Origin: Thermomonas sp.
GTDB taxonomy: Bacteria > Pseudomonadota > Gammaproteobacteria > Xanthomonadales > Xanthomonadaceae
Direction: 5' to 3'
NCBI RefSeq assembly: GCF_029945965.1
Contig: NZ_JAQSDO010000009.1
Span: forward strand, 1-58,535
Length of the DNA stretch: 58,535 nucleotides
Shown piece by piece: positions 50,135 through 58,535 of this stretch. Below the pieces are notes generated by a model. It searched no databases. It was given only the letters and a program-made list of their open reading frames with translations, and had not been told where the DNA came from. Numbering within the stretch: position 1 is the stretch's first letter; every line of letters begins with the position of its first letter. Both the position numbers and the translations under genes were made by a program.

Positions 50135-51189
50135 GCGATGATGTGGACAGGCCCATCCTGGCGTTGAACGTCGGATCTTCGTCGCTCAAGTTCGGTTTGT
50201 TCATTGTGGGTGCGAGTGGCAACCGCGTGATGCTCTCCGGTGCAGAGGGAGCAGTGGGCAACCCGCAGGAAGCGTTGGCCCGCATCGCGCAGCAGATGTG
50301 GGCGCATGGCCTGCCTGCGCCTGTGGCGGTCGGTCACCGCATCGTCCATGGCGGGCCGCAGTGTCGCCAGCACACCTTGATCGATGCGGAGGTGATGCAG
50401 CAACTGCAAGCCGCTACTTCGTTCGCTCCACTGCACTTGCCGCCCGCGTTGGCGCTGGTGCGTGCGGCGCAAGCGCGTTTCACCGGCATCGCGCAAGTGG
50501 CATGCCTGGACACGGCATTTCACGCTGGTATGCCGGACGTCGCGCGCACATTGCCCATTCCGAGCGAGCTTCGGGCGCTGGGTATCGAACGCTATGGCTT
50601 TCATGGCCTGTCGGGCGAGTCGGTCATCCGGCAACTGGGTAGTGACGTGCCGCCGCGTCTGGTGATCGCGCACCTCGGACACGGTGCCAGCGTCACGGCT
50701 GTAGCCCACGGTTCATCGGTGGACACGAGCATGGGGTTTACACCGACCGGTGGCGTGATCATGAGCACACGCTGCGGCGATATCGACCCCGGTGTTTTGG
50801 CCTACATGGTTCGCGAGCACGGGTATGACGCGGACCAACTCGAAGCCTTGATCGACCAGCGCTCGGGAATGTTCGGCATTTCCGGCATCAGTGGCGATAT
50901 GCGTGAGTTGCGAGCGGCTGCAGCCTCGACATACGCTTCGGGCGCTGATGCGCGGCTGGCCATCGCGATGTTCTGCGCTTCCGTACGCAAACAGATTGCC
51001 GCGATGGCGGCCGTTCTAGGTGGCGTGGACTCGTTGGTTTTCACCGGGGGTATCGGCGAGAACGATGCCCTGACGCGCGCCACGATCTGCAAGGGGCTAG
51101 AAAGCTTAGGCATCCCCACGTCGCAAGCCCGTGTCATGCCGGCACGGGAAGAAGAGCAGATCGCTTGGCGCACCCGGCAGCTGACGTAA
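50131..51189 (+). CDS. ackA: Acetate kinase
   Basis: Enzyme of 352 residues converting acetyl phosphate and ADP to acetate and ATP. Motifs: [12 protein letters not shown] at the start, [41 protein letters not shown] and FTGGIGEND. It is about 40-50 residues shorter than housekeeping AckA (near 400), as in several acetate kinases encoded next to phosphoketolase. ATGA overlap with xfp; 32 bases before transketolase. It provides the ATP yield of the pathway. Confidence 0.95.
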   Translation: MSDDVDRPILALNVGSSSLKFGLFIVGASGNRVMLSGAEGAVGNPQEALARIAQQMWAHGLPAPVAVGHRIVHGGPQCRQHTLIDAEVMQQLQAATSFAPLHLPPALALVRAAQARFTGIAQVACLDTAFHAGMPDVARTLPIPSELRALGIERYGFHGLSGESVIRQLGSDVPPRLVIAHLGHGASVTAVAHGSSVDTSMGFTPTGGVIMSTRCGDIDPGVLAYMVREHGYDADQLEALIDQRSGMFGISGISGDMRELRAAAASTYASGADARLAIAMFCASVRKQIAAMAAVLGGVDSLVFTGGIGENDALTRATICKGLESLGIPTSQARVMPAREEEQIAWRTRQLT

Positions 51190-51221
51190 CCGCCCAACGC
51201 AAGGCCCACATTGGAGATCGC

Positions 51222-53276
51222 ATGATGAACACATTCGACCAGCAGTGCATCGATACGCTTCGCTTCCTATCGGTGGATGCCGTTCAGAAGGCCAACAGCG
51301 GCCATCCCGGCATGCCGTTGGGCGCGGCGCCGATGGCCTACGTCTTATGGACGCGATTTCTCAAATGCAATCCTGGCAACCCCGACTGGGCCGACCGAGA
51401 TCGTTTCGTGCTCTCGGTCGGTCACGGGTCGGCGCTGCTTTACAGTCTGCTGCACTTGAGTGGCTACGACCTCTCACTCGACGACATCAAAGCCTTTCGG
51501 CAGTGGGGAAGCAAAGCACCGGGCCACCCGGAGCGCGGGCACACCCCAGGCGTCGAAGTTACCACCGGGCCGCTGGGCCAGGGCTTCGCCAATGCGGTTG
51601 GCATGGCGATCGGCGAAGCGCAACTCGCCGCACGCTACAACCAGCCCGGACACGCGGTGATCATCGACCACCACACCTATGCGATCGTCGGCGACGGCGA
51701 CCTGATGGAAGGTGTGGCGGCAGAAGCCGCCTCGCTGGCCGGGCATCTGAGGCTAGGCAAGCTGATCTGCCTGTACGACGACAACCGTGTGACCCTGTCT
51801 GCCGGTACTGACATGGCGTTCACGGAAAATCGGGCCGCACGGTTCGCGGCTTGTGGCTGGCACACCGTGACGGTTCCTGATGGCAATGACGTCGAGGCGA
51901 TCGCCGCTGCGCTGCAAGCTGCGCGTTCAGAGAGTTCAAGGCCGTCATTGATCCTCGTGCGCACGCACATCGGCTACGGCTCGCCGAACAAGCACGACAG
52001 TTTCGAAGCCCACGGTTCACCGCTCGGCGTCGAAGAGGTTTTGCTGACCAAGCAGCGCCTCGGCTGGCCTGCGGAGCCGCCGTTCTTGATACCCGAGGCG
52101 GCGCTGGTGCACATGCGCGAAGCGCTGGCGCGCGGGCAGAACGCCGAGGCTGCCTGGAGCCAACGCCTGCAGGCCTACGCCCTGGCGTTTCCGGCCTTGG
52201 CCGCGGAGTTGCAGCTCAGCTTGCGCGGCGAACTGCCCTCCGGTTGGGACGCCGACATTCCGATATTTCCTGCCGATCTCAAAGGCATGGCCACACGGGC
52301 TGCGTCGGGCAAGGTGATGAACGCTATGGCCGCACGGCTGCCGGCATTGACCGGCGGTTCGGCCGACCTGGACACGTCGACCAAGACCGCACTGAAAGGC
52401 CTGGGCGATTTCAACCCACCTTCAACCGACAGCGACGACACCCAAGGTTCCAACGGCGGCGGTTGGAGCCGAGCCGGTCGCAACCTGCACTTCGGCGTGC
52501 GTGAACACGCGATGGGCGCCATCGTCAACGGCCTGGCCGCGCACGGCGGCTTCATCCCCTACGGCGCTACCTTCCTGATCTTCTGCGACTACATGCGGCC
52601 GGCGCTGCGTCTGGCGGCGCTGATGAAGCTGCATGTCGTGCACGTATTCACGCACGACAGCCTGGCCGTCGGCGAAGACGGGCCCACACACCAGCCAGTG
52701 GAGCAACTGGCCAGCCTGCGCGCGATACCGGGGCTCACCGTAATCCGCCCGGCCGACGCCAATGAAACCGCCGTGGCGTGGAAGGTGGCCATAGAAAGTC
52801 GCCAGCGTCCGGTACTGCTGGCGTTGACCCGACAGGCGGTTCCCACGCTGGACCGCAACAGGTATACCAGCGCCGAAGGCTTGCGCCGCGGAGCCTATGT
52901 GCTCAGCGATGCGCAGGGCCAGCCGCCCGCGCTCATCCTAATCGCCAGTGGGTCAGAGGTCGCATTGATCTTGGCAGCCGCAGAGCATCTGCAGAGCGAA
53001 GGCATCGGCGTGCGCTGCGTGTCCATGCCCAGTTGGGACTTGTTCGACGCGCAGCCGCAGAGCTATCGTGACGAGGTTCTTCCTCCCAGCGTGTCCGCAC
53101 GGCTGGCGGTGGAACTGGGCGTGGCACAGGGCTGGCATCGCTATGTCGGTGACTGCGGCGATGTGCTCAGTGTTGAACGTTTTGGTGCATCTGCCCCGGC
53201 TGACATCCTGCTGCGCGAATATGGCTTCACGATAGACAACGTGGTATCACGGGCGCGGGTGCTGCTGAGCGGCTGA
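51222..53276 (+). CDS. tkt: Transketolase
   Basis: Thiamine diphosphate enzyme of 684 residues moving two-carbon units between sugar phosphates. Motifs: [12 protein letters not shown], the ThDP-site [24 protein letters not shown] with the catalytic Glu, and [16 protein letters not shown]. Start MMNTFDQQ follows GGAGA; the longer frame to 51165 lies inside ackA. It is the last gene of the rightward transcript that began at uspA or earlier, and converges with the HAD gene. It completes the Tal-Tkt-Xfp set. Confidence 0.96.
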   Translation: MMNTFDQQCIDTLRFLSVDAVQKANSGHPGMPLGAAPMAYVLWTRFLKCNPGNPDWADRDRFVLSVGHGSALLYSLLHLSGYDLSLDDIKAFRQWGSKAPGHPERGHTPGVEVTTGPLGQGFANAVGMAIGEAQLAARYNQPGHAVIIDHHTYAIVGDGDLMEGVAAEAASLAGHLRLGKLICLYDDNRVTLSAGTDMAFTENRAARFAACGWHTVTVPDGNDVEAIAAALQAARSESSRPSLILVRTHIGYGSPNKHDSFEAHGSPLGVEEVLLTKQRLGWPAEPPFLIPEAALVHMREALARGQNAEAAWSQRLQAYALAFPALAAELQLSLRGELPSGWDADIPIFPADLKGMATRAASGKVMNAMAARLPALTGGSADLDTSTKTALKGLGDFNPPSTDSDDTQGSNGGGWSRAGRNLHFGVREHAMGAIVNGLAAHGGFIPYGATFLIFCDYMRPALRLAALMKLHVVHVFTHDSLAVGEDGPTHQPVEQLASLRAIPGLTVIRPADANETAVAWKVAIESRQRPVLLALTRQAVPTLDRNRYTSAEGLRRGAYVLSDAQGQPPALILIASGSEVALILAAAEHLQSEGIGVRCVSMPSWDLFDAQPQSYRDEVLPPSVSARLAVELGVAQGWHRYVGDCGDVLSVERFGASAPADILLREYGFTIDNVVSRARVLLSG

Positions 53277-53355
53277 TGCGCGACTCTATCCACGCACCAC
53301 ACCGCGCCCTGCTTTGGCTACAGCTCTTCGTGTAACGCAATGCGCTTGCAATCCG

Positions 53356-54093
53356 TCACGAGGAACACAGTGATGATTCGTCGGTATCCCATTCGTTGGG
53401 TCGTCGTGCCAGAAGCGTGGCCGTGTCCACATTGATCAGGTCACCAATGTGCTGGATCGTCACGTCGGCCTTGGTGGCCATGGAGGCAGTGGCCGGGTCC
53501 ATGGCGTAGTGCCCCTGCCGGGGGAGCACCGTCGTCAAGCGGTCACCCAGCACGCCTTTGACCGCGGCCAGCAGTCGCACCTTATCGTCCACCATGACAT
53601 AGTGTTTCGCCGGATGGAGGCGCTGCACGGCTTCGGCCATTCGCTCCTTGTGAACATAGATCAGGACTCTGCCGCCCACGGCGTCCCACAATCCGGAACG
53701 CTGGATCTTGCGCGGCTGAAACACCACGTCGCCGTCCGACAGGATCACCGTCGGCCCGAACTGCCCGAGGTGGGCGATAACCTCGAGTGCCCGCGGGTAC
53801 AGGCGTTCGGCGAATGGGTAATCGATCAGATAGCTCGACATCAGGAGCAGCCTCTCATCGGCGGACACACCGTGTTCGGCGTTCGCCCGGTAGCGCTGAA
53901 GCGCACCCAGGTAGTCGGCGTAGCCAAGTTCCTCACGCAGTTCTTCGAAGATGGACCAATACCGCATCGCTGAGGCAGTGCCGAATGCGCGCTCCAGATG
54001 CGCCCTGAGGTCTGAGACGATGCTGTCGTTGTCGAGCAATGTGTTGTCCACATCCAGCAGGAACACCACGTCGGCGGTCGCGTTACGGCTCAT
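53356..54093 (-). CDS. HAD-superfamily hydrolase
   Basis: Cytoplasmic phosphatase-like protein of 245 residues. HAD motif I is DVDNTLLDND with nucleophile Asp14 and Asp16; motif II is VILSDGD; a Lys lies in the QPRKIQ segment; motif IV is MVDDK. An alpha-helical cap (about 25-115) sits after motif I. The ATG at 54093 has AAGGG upstream; frame beyond it (to 54336) belongs to the gnd gene's end. It follows 6-phosphogluconate dehydrogenase on the same strand by 46 bases, so a sugar phosphate substrate is plausible, but unproven. Confidence 0.8.
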   Translation of the reverse strand: MSRNATADVVFLLDVDNTLLDNDSIVSDLRAHLERAFGTASAMRYWSIFEELREELGYADYLGALQRYRANAEHGVSADERLLLMSSYLIDYPFAERLYPRALEVIAHLGQFGPTVILSDGDVVFQPRKIQRSGLWDAVGGRVLIYVHKERMAEAVQRLHPAKHYVMVDDKVRLLAAVKGVLGDRLTTVLPRQGHYAMDPATASMATKADVTIQHIGDLINVDTATLLARRPNEWDTDESSLCSS

Positions 54094-54139
54094 GTCCAAA
54101 CCCTTCCTGCCGGGCGCTGGGGGATTGCCGTCGGGCGCA

Positions 54140-55165
54140 TCATGTCGGGCCCTTTGCGGATTTTTCCGCGTGGCCACCGAATTCGTATCGCATCGCCGAC
54201 AGCACCTGATTGGCAAAACCGGCTTCACCGCGCGATGCGAACCGTTGGTATACGGCAGCGCTGAGCACATGCGCCGGTACCTCTTCATCAATCGCCGCCT
54301 GTAGCGTCCAGCGACCCTCCCCGGAATCGGAGACACGCCCGTTGTAGGCTTCCAGCTGCGGGTCCTTTAGCAATGCGTTGGCCGTCAAATCGAGCAACCA
54401 CGAGCCGATGACACTGCCGCGACGCCAGACCTCGGTGATGTCGGACAGGTTCATCTCATATTGGTACAACTCGGGGGCGCGCAGTGGCGTGGTCTCGGCA
54501 TCGGCGGTCTGCGTACTTTTGCCGACATTGGCGTTACGCAGGATGTTCAACCCTTCGGCATAGGCAGCCATCACGCCATATTCGATGCCGTTATGAACCA
54601 TCTTGACGAAGTGCCCGGCGCCGTGCGGTCCGCAATGCAGGAAGCCTTGCTCGGCGCTGGCATGGGCGCCGCTGCGTCCCGGTGAGCGGGATGCAGCGCT
54701 TGCACCCGGCGCCAGCGCCATGAAGATCGGTTCCAGGTGTTTCACGATATCTTCGTCACCCCCGATCATCAGGCAGTAACCGCGCTCCTGACCGGCAACG
54801 CCGCCACTGGTACCGACATCCACATGGTGGAGGCCCGCTGCAGCCAGATTTTTGGCGCGCCCTATGTCGTCGCGGTAATACGAATTGCCGCCGTCGATCA
54901 CGATGTCGCCTGCGTCCAAGTGTGTTACCAAGTCCGCGAGCGCGTGGTCCACGGCGCCCGCAGGCACCATCAGCCAGATCGCCCGCGGCCGGGTCATCTT
55001 TGAAACCAGTTCGGCAAGTGACGCAGCGCCTTCGGCGCCGTCACTCAGCAGGCTGGTCATCGCCGCAGGCTGCCGATCATGAACAACACACCCGTGGCCC
55101 TTCTTCAACAAGCGCCGAACCATGCTCGCGCCCATTCGACCCAAACCGATCATTCCGAGCTGCAT
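54140..55165 (-). CDS. gnd: 6-phosphogluconate dehydrogenase, decarboxylating (GntZ/YqeC type)
   Basis: Enzyme of 341 residues oxidising 6-phosphogluconate to ribulose 5-phosphate and CO2. It has the dinucleotide fold [16 protein letters not shown] at the start, [22 protein letters not shown] (given in part) around the substrate site, and the catalytic [10 protein letters not shown]. The shorter length and sequence style are of the decarboxylating enzymes that prefer NAD. An insert of about 15 residues ([15 protein letters not shown]) precedes the catalytic helix. ATG at 55165 has GGAG upstream; ATG at 55177 also possible. No glucose 6-phosphate dehydrogenase is in the window. Confidence 0.9.
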   Translation of the reverse strand: MQLGMIGLGRMGASMVRRLLKKGHGCVVHDRQPAAMTSLLSDGAEGAASLAELVSKMTRPRAIWLMVPAGAVDHALADLVTHLDAGDIVIDGGNSYYRDDIGRAKNLAAAGLHHVDVGTSGGVAGQERGYCLMIGGDEDIVKHLEPIFMALAPGASAASRSPGRSGAHASAEQGFLHCGPHGAGHFVKMVHNGIEYGVMAAYAEGLNILRNANVGKSTQTADAETTPLRAPELYQYEMNLSDITEVWRRGSVIGSWLLDLTANALLKDPQLEAYNGRVSDSGEGRWTLQAAIDEEVPAHVLSAAVYQRFASRGEAGFANQVLSAMRYEFGGHAEKSAKGPT

Positions 55166-55426
55166 TTTGATCTCCATGTCTTACCGTAACCACGCCGCGC
55201 ACCAAGTAGGGATGAGCACTTCACTTTTGAGTATGTCGGTGTACGGAGGTCGCTTACTATAGCGGCTCAATGATTGCCCGTCTGTATGTTGTCGCGCATT
55301 GCCGAGGGTGCGCCACCGCACGGACGCTTTGCACGTGAAACCGTATGATGCCCGGTTGAGGTTGGGGTGGCGCATTTGGGCCGCAGCCGCATCCACATCC
55401 GGACCGCTGCACAGGAGGCACGCACC

Positions 55427-56365
55427 ATGCCCGCAGGTTATACCCAACCGTTGTACATCCTACCTTTCGATCACCGCGCGTCATTCGTAAGTGGCATGTT
55501 CGGCTGGAGCGGGGTACTCAAGCCTGAGCAGACCGCGCAACTTACCGCTGCCAAGCGCGTGATCTACGATGGCTTCACCGCTGGGCTGGCCGGAGGTGTT
55601 GACAAGCACAAGGCTGGCATCCTGGTGGACGAGCACTTCGGTGCCGACATCCTGCGCGATGCAAAACGGAGCGGTATCATCATTTGCGCGCCCGCGGAAA
55701 AGAGCGGACAGGACGAGTTTGACTTCGAATTCGGCGAAAATTTCGAGCGGCACATCGAGGCGTTTTTGCCGACATTCTGCAAGGTGCTGGTGCGCTATAA
55801 CCCCGAAGGCGATTCGGCCATGAACCGCCGACAGGCATCGCGCCTACAAAGATTGTCCGAAGCCCTTGTGGGTAGCCCGTCAAGATTGATGTTCGAACTG
55901 CTGGTACCTGCCACGCCCCAACAGCTTGAAGCCCTGGGTGGTGATGTTCAAGCCTATGACCGCAAGCTCAGGCCCGCACTGATGCTGCACGCCATCAGCG
56001 AGTTGCAGGATGCGGGAGTCGATCCCGACGTGTGGAAGGTGGAGGGCCTGGACAGCCGTGACGACTGCGAGCGCATCGTGGCCATGGCGCGGCGCGACGG
56101 GCGCGCTACCGTCGGCTGCATCGTGCTTGGGCGCGGCGAGAGTGAGCAACATGTTCGTGGCTGGCTGACGACGGCGGCCAGCGTGCCCGGGTTCATCGGC
56201 TTTGCAGTCGGCAGGACCACATTCTGGGAGCCGCTGATCGGCTTGCGCGACGGAAAGATCGACCGCGCGGCGGCGGTCGCCGAAATTGCCCGGAGGTTCC
56301 GAACTTGGGTCGACGTCTTCGAGACGGCGAGGGTCGCAGCAAGCGCTTCAGGCACACATGGTTGA
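55427..56365 (+). CDS. DUF2090 / IolC C-terminal-type aldolase
   Basis: Protein of 312 residues resembling the C-terminal domain of IolC and the related DUF2090 aldolases, whose best known role is splitting 2-deoxy-5-keto-gluconate 6-phosphate to dihydroxyacetone phosphate and malonate semialdehyde. It opens YILPFDHRASFVSGMFGW, the family's hallmark, with LVDEHFGADILRDAK and WKVEGLDSRDDCERIV later; the barrel seems complete. CAGGAGG precedes the ATG. The gene starts a rightward unit divergent from gnd and overlaps the glycoamylase-like gene by eight bases. No inositol genes are near, so its substrate here may be another keto-sugar phosphate. Confidence 0.8.
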   Translation: MPAGYTQPLYILPFDHRASFVSGMFGWSGVLKPEQTAQLTAAKRVIYDGFTAGLAGGVDKHKAGILVDEHFGADILRDAKRSGIIICAPAEKSGQDEFDFEFGENFERHIEAFLPTFCKVLVRYNPEGDSAMNRRQASRLQRLSEALVGSPSRLMFELLVPATPQQLEALGGDVQAYDRKLRPALMLHAISELQDAGVDPDVWKVEGLDSRDDCERIVAMARRDGRATVGCIVLGRGESEQHVRGWLTTAASVPGFIGFAVGRTTFWEPLIGLRDGKIDRAAAVAEIARRFRTWVDVFETARVAASASGTHG

Positions 56366-57650
56366 ATTCGGCGACAAACAGGTTGACGCGCTGCAGCAGC
56401 ACTCCTTCCAGTACTTCTTGCACCAGACCAACCTGGCCAACGGACTTGTCGCCGACAAGTCGCAGCCGGGCTCGCCGGCCAGCATCGCGGCGATGGGCTT
56501 CGCGCTGGCGGCCTATCCGGTAGGGGTCGAGCGCGGCTGGATGACCCGAGCCGATGCGCTGGCCCGTTCTCTGGCGATGATGCGGTTCCTCTGGGCCAGC
56601 CCGCAAGGCACCGCGCCCAGCGCGACCGGGCACAAAGGCTTCTATTACCACTTCCTCGACATGAACACCGGGCAGCGCGCTGGCTCGTGCGAGTTGTCCA
56701 CCATCGACACCACGTTCCTGATCGCCGGCATGCTGGCCGCTGCCGCCTACTTCGATCAGGACGACGAGAGCGAGCAGGCACTACGCACGCTGGCTGACGC
56801 GCTCTATCGCCGGGTCGATTGGGCGTGGGCCTGCGACGGTGCTGCCACGGTGACCCATGGATGGACGCCCGAAGCCGGCTTCCTGCCCCATCGCTGGCGC
56901 GGTTACGACGAAGCCACCCTGCTGTACGTCCTCGGTCTCGGCTCGCCAACGCATCCTCTGCCGGCGGAAAGTTATGCAGCCTGGGCCTCGACTTACGAAT
57001 GGAAAAATATTTACGGCTACGAGTTGCTCTACGGCGGCCCACTCTTCATCCATCAGTATTCGCACATCTGGCTGGACATGCGCGGCATTCAGGATGCGTT
57101 CGCGCGCGACAAGGATATCGACTATTGCGAAAACAGCCGCCGCGCGACCTATGTGCAACGCGAGTACGCGATCCGCAATCCGCTCGGGTTTGCGGGTTAT
57201 GGTGAAAATTTCTGGGGGCTGACTGCCAGCGATGGTCCTGGCTGGACGACTCGCCGGATAGACGGCATCGAACGCTCCTTCTTCGACTATGTGGCCCGAG
57301 GCGTGCCGTACGGCCCGGACGACGGAACCGTCGCGCCCTGGGCCGTGGCCGCATCGTTACCGTTCGCACCCGAAATTGTGCTGCCGACGCTGCAACACTT
57401 TCTGGACGTGTATCCGCAGACAATTGGCGAGTATTGCTTCAAGTGCAGTTTCAACCTGAGTTTCCCGGACAAGGCTGCCAGCGACGGCCAAGTGGGCTGG
57501 GCATCCTCGTATCACTTCGGCATCAACCTTGGGCCGGTCGTTCTCATGTGCGAGAACCACCGCTCCGACATGCTGTGGCGGCTGATGCGCGGCTGCCCCT
57601 ACATTGTTGAAGGACTGCGGCGAGCGGGATTTCGAAACGGCTGGTTGTAG
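56358..57650 (+). CDS. Glycoamylase-like domain protein (PF10091/GH144-like)
   Basis: Protein of 430 residues without signal peptide, an (alpha/alpha)6-barrel of the glycoamylase-like family: HSFQYFLHQTNLANGLVADK at the start, AGSCELSTIDTTFLIAG, WEWKN-like ASTYEWKNIYGYELLYGGPL, and GFAGYGENFWGLTASDGPGW toward the end. Known members (GH144) are endo-beta-1,2-glucanases, and the same domain sits in the middle of NdvB. Together with the GH94 protein at 42205 it covers two of the three parts of a cyclic glucan synthase. Likely action: cutting intracellular beta-glucan for phosphorolysis. ATG at 56358 overlaps the previous stop. Confidence 0.82.
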   Translation: MVEFGDKQVDALQQHSFQYFLHQTNLANGLVADKSQPGSPASIAAMGFALAAYPVGVERGWMTRADALARSLAMMRFLWASPQGTAPSATGHKGFYYHFLDMNTGQRAGSCELSTIDTTFLIAGMLAAAAYFDQDDESEQALRTLADALYRRVDWAWACDGAATVTHGWTPEAGFLPHRWRGYDEATLLYVLGLGSPTHPLPAESYAAWASTYEWKNIYGYELLYGGPLFIHQYSHIWLDMRGIQDAFARDKDIDYCENSRRATYVQREYAIRNPLGFAGYGENFWGLTASDGPGWTTRRIDGIERSFFDYVARGVPYGPDDGTVAPWAVAASLPFAPEIVLPTLQHFLDVYPQTIGEYCFKCSFNLSFPDKAASDGQVGWASSYHFGINLGPVVLMCENHRSDMLWRLMRGCPYIVEGLRRAGFRNGWL

Positions 57651-58074
57651 TCGGTACTACATGGAGTAATGTTGTGGGGGACATCCTACGGAGGGCATCG
57701 TGTTGTCCGATAGCATTCGGCTACCGCGCGGCTGAAAATGGCCAATAAACCGGCAATTGGGCCGTAGCTGATCCCGCCGTCCCTGGAGTGAATAGGAGTC
57801 TGGACTTTATTCAATTGCGCACCCTGAATCCGCGTCGGCCCCAGACCAGTTCGCCTTTTGTATCCAGCAAGGCGGGCGCTTTAGCTTCGCTGATGATCAG
57901 CCCGCGCTCGCGGAGACCATTCTTGGAAATTGGAACCACACTTCGCTTGCACCAAACCTTCACATCGGCTATCACGAGGGCCGTCTCTCTCGGCAAAGGG
58001 TTCGCGGCCACCTACTAAGGTTGGAGCAGGGGCAATGCAACAGACCCAATCGGTTTGCAATTAAAGGATCTCAG
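57651..58074. other. Intergenic stretch before the copper ATPase gene
   Basis: About 420 bases. A weak hairpin (GTAGTCGGTACTAC, 57647-57660) spans the stop of the glycoamylase-like gene. From 57796 on, the frame of the ATPase gene is open without stops but also without a start codon before 58075, and encodes IQQGGRFSFADD and GYHEGRLSRQRV, which could be a gene remnant or chance. Nothing else was seen. Confidence 0.4.
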
Positions 58075-58535
58075 ATGAAAGTTCTCAACGACGGAAACAC
58101 GGAGAACCACAAACACACCGCTCCCTCGCCAGACGCCTTGGCATTGAAGGACCCCGTTTGTGGCATGACGGTGACGCCGGCCTCTCCCCATCACCTAGAA
58201 AACGAGGGCAAGCCCTACTACTTTTGCAGCGTCGGTTGCAAGGGGAAATTTTCCGGTGACCCGGCCATGTACCTGCAAGGCGCAGGCACAGCCGGGCATC
58301 CCGCAGTTCCCGCGTCCGAAACAGAAGTCGGTTCCGGTGTGATCTACACCTGCCCAATGCACCCGGAGATTAGGCTGGACCACCCGGGCAGTTGCCCGAT
58401 CTGCGGCATGTCGCTGGAACCACTCATGCCAACTCTGGACGATGACGACAACCCCGAGCTGGCCGATTTCAGCCGCCGCTTCTGGTGGACGCTGCCGCTG
58501 ACGGCAATCGTGACCTCGCTGGCGATGTTCGGCCA
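58075..58535 (+). CDS. Copper/silver P1B-type ATPase, N-terminal part (cut by window end)
   Basis: Only the first 153 codons are present. Domains: a YHS-type metal-binding domain at about 24-68 (DPVCGMTVTP, YYFCSVGCKGKF), a heavy-metal-binding domain at about 90-117 (YTCPMHPEI, GSCPICGMSLEP), and the start of the first membrane helix (RRFWWTLPLTAIVTSLAMFG, split). This order is that of CopA/SilP-type Cu(I)/Ag(I) exporting ATPases. AAAGGATC precedes the ATG. It shows that metal resistance genes resume to the right of the sugar-metabolism block. Confidence 0.93.
   Translation, partial: MKVLNDGNTENHKHTAPSPDALALKDPVCGMTVTPASPHHLENEGKPYYFCSVGCKGKFSGDPAMYLQGAGTAGHPAVPASETEVGSGVIYTCPMHPEIRLDHPGSCPICGMSLEPLMPTLDDDDNPELADFSRRFWWTLPLTAIVTSLAMFG

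Noticed and set aside
55954..57042. Long open frame antisense to the DUF2090 and glycoamylase-like genes
   Set aside because: Arg/Ser-rich translation typical of a shadow frame; both sense genes are well supported.
57788..58018. Short open frame of 76 codons before the copper ATPase
   Set aside because: No ribosome site or family; another frame in the same place reads just as plausibly, so neither can be called.

Overview
The window is GC-rich, densely packed DNA that looks like an accessory (genomic-island) region of a betaproteobacterium, probably Burkholderiales. This placement is inferred from the style of the mer operon, the Cus/Sil-type efflux genes, a long single-frame IS3-family transposase and the many 4-base gene overlaps. 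No rRNA, tRNA or CRISPR array was seen.

Layout. 155-5022: a CusF-like copper chaperone, a divergent mer operon (merR on + ; merT, merP, frameshifted merC and merA on -), and an ATC-hydrolase-like gene joined to the wreck of a metal-ATPase N-terminus. 5294-11836: a copper/silver tripartite efflux operon (small exported Cys/His protein, TolC-type channel, CusB-like adaptor with a built-in CusF domain, HME-RND pump). 11837-14873: a lower-GC stretch with unknown genes and a complete IS3-family element. 15553-18674: cytochrome c, LemA and M48 peptidase. 18827-20987: a PRC-barrel protein and a mosaic of pseudogene pieces. 20984-29093: a phosphoglucomutase/GH65 phosphorylase fusion, a membrane methyltransferase, two small proteins, an ATP-grasp-like protein and an AsnO-like amidotransferase. 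29517-40516: a stress and metal block (PRC-barrel, lone Rieske protein, CopZ-like protein, polyphosphate kinase 2, Cys-less HMA proteins, Met-rich lipoprotein, SHOCT protein, a P1B-like ATPase with CPD instead of CPC, cyclopropane fatty acid synthase, MFS transporter, DUF2933/DUF5676-like proteins). 40586-57650: universal stress protein, transaldolase, GH94 protein, phosphoglucomutase, phosphoketolase, acetate kinase, transketolase, then (-) HAD hydrolase and 6-phosphogluconate dehydrogenase, then (+) an IolC-C-terminal/DUF2090-type aldolase and a glycoamylase-like protein. 58075-end: the start of a copper ATPase.

How the genes may work together. The right half encodes a nearly complete route from alpha- and beta-glucans to acetate and ATP. 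Phosphorolysis (GH65, GH94) gives glucose 1-phosphate and the mutases give glucose 6-phosphate. Transaldolase, transketolase and phosphoketolase form the carbon-shuffling core of the bifid shunt, and acetate kinase recovers ATP. Polyphosphate kinase, UspA, CFA synthase and two possible FNR/ANR boxes fit survival under energy or oxygen limitation in a metal-stressed habitat. This is inference from gene content.

History. The island is a mosaic. A collapsed module at 20048-20987 matches, in the same order, pieces of the intact module at 32867-37246. The 11.4-kb block 29094-40516 is bracketed by two diverged copies of the asnO 3' end.
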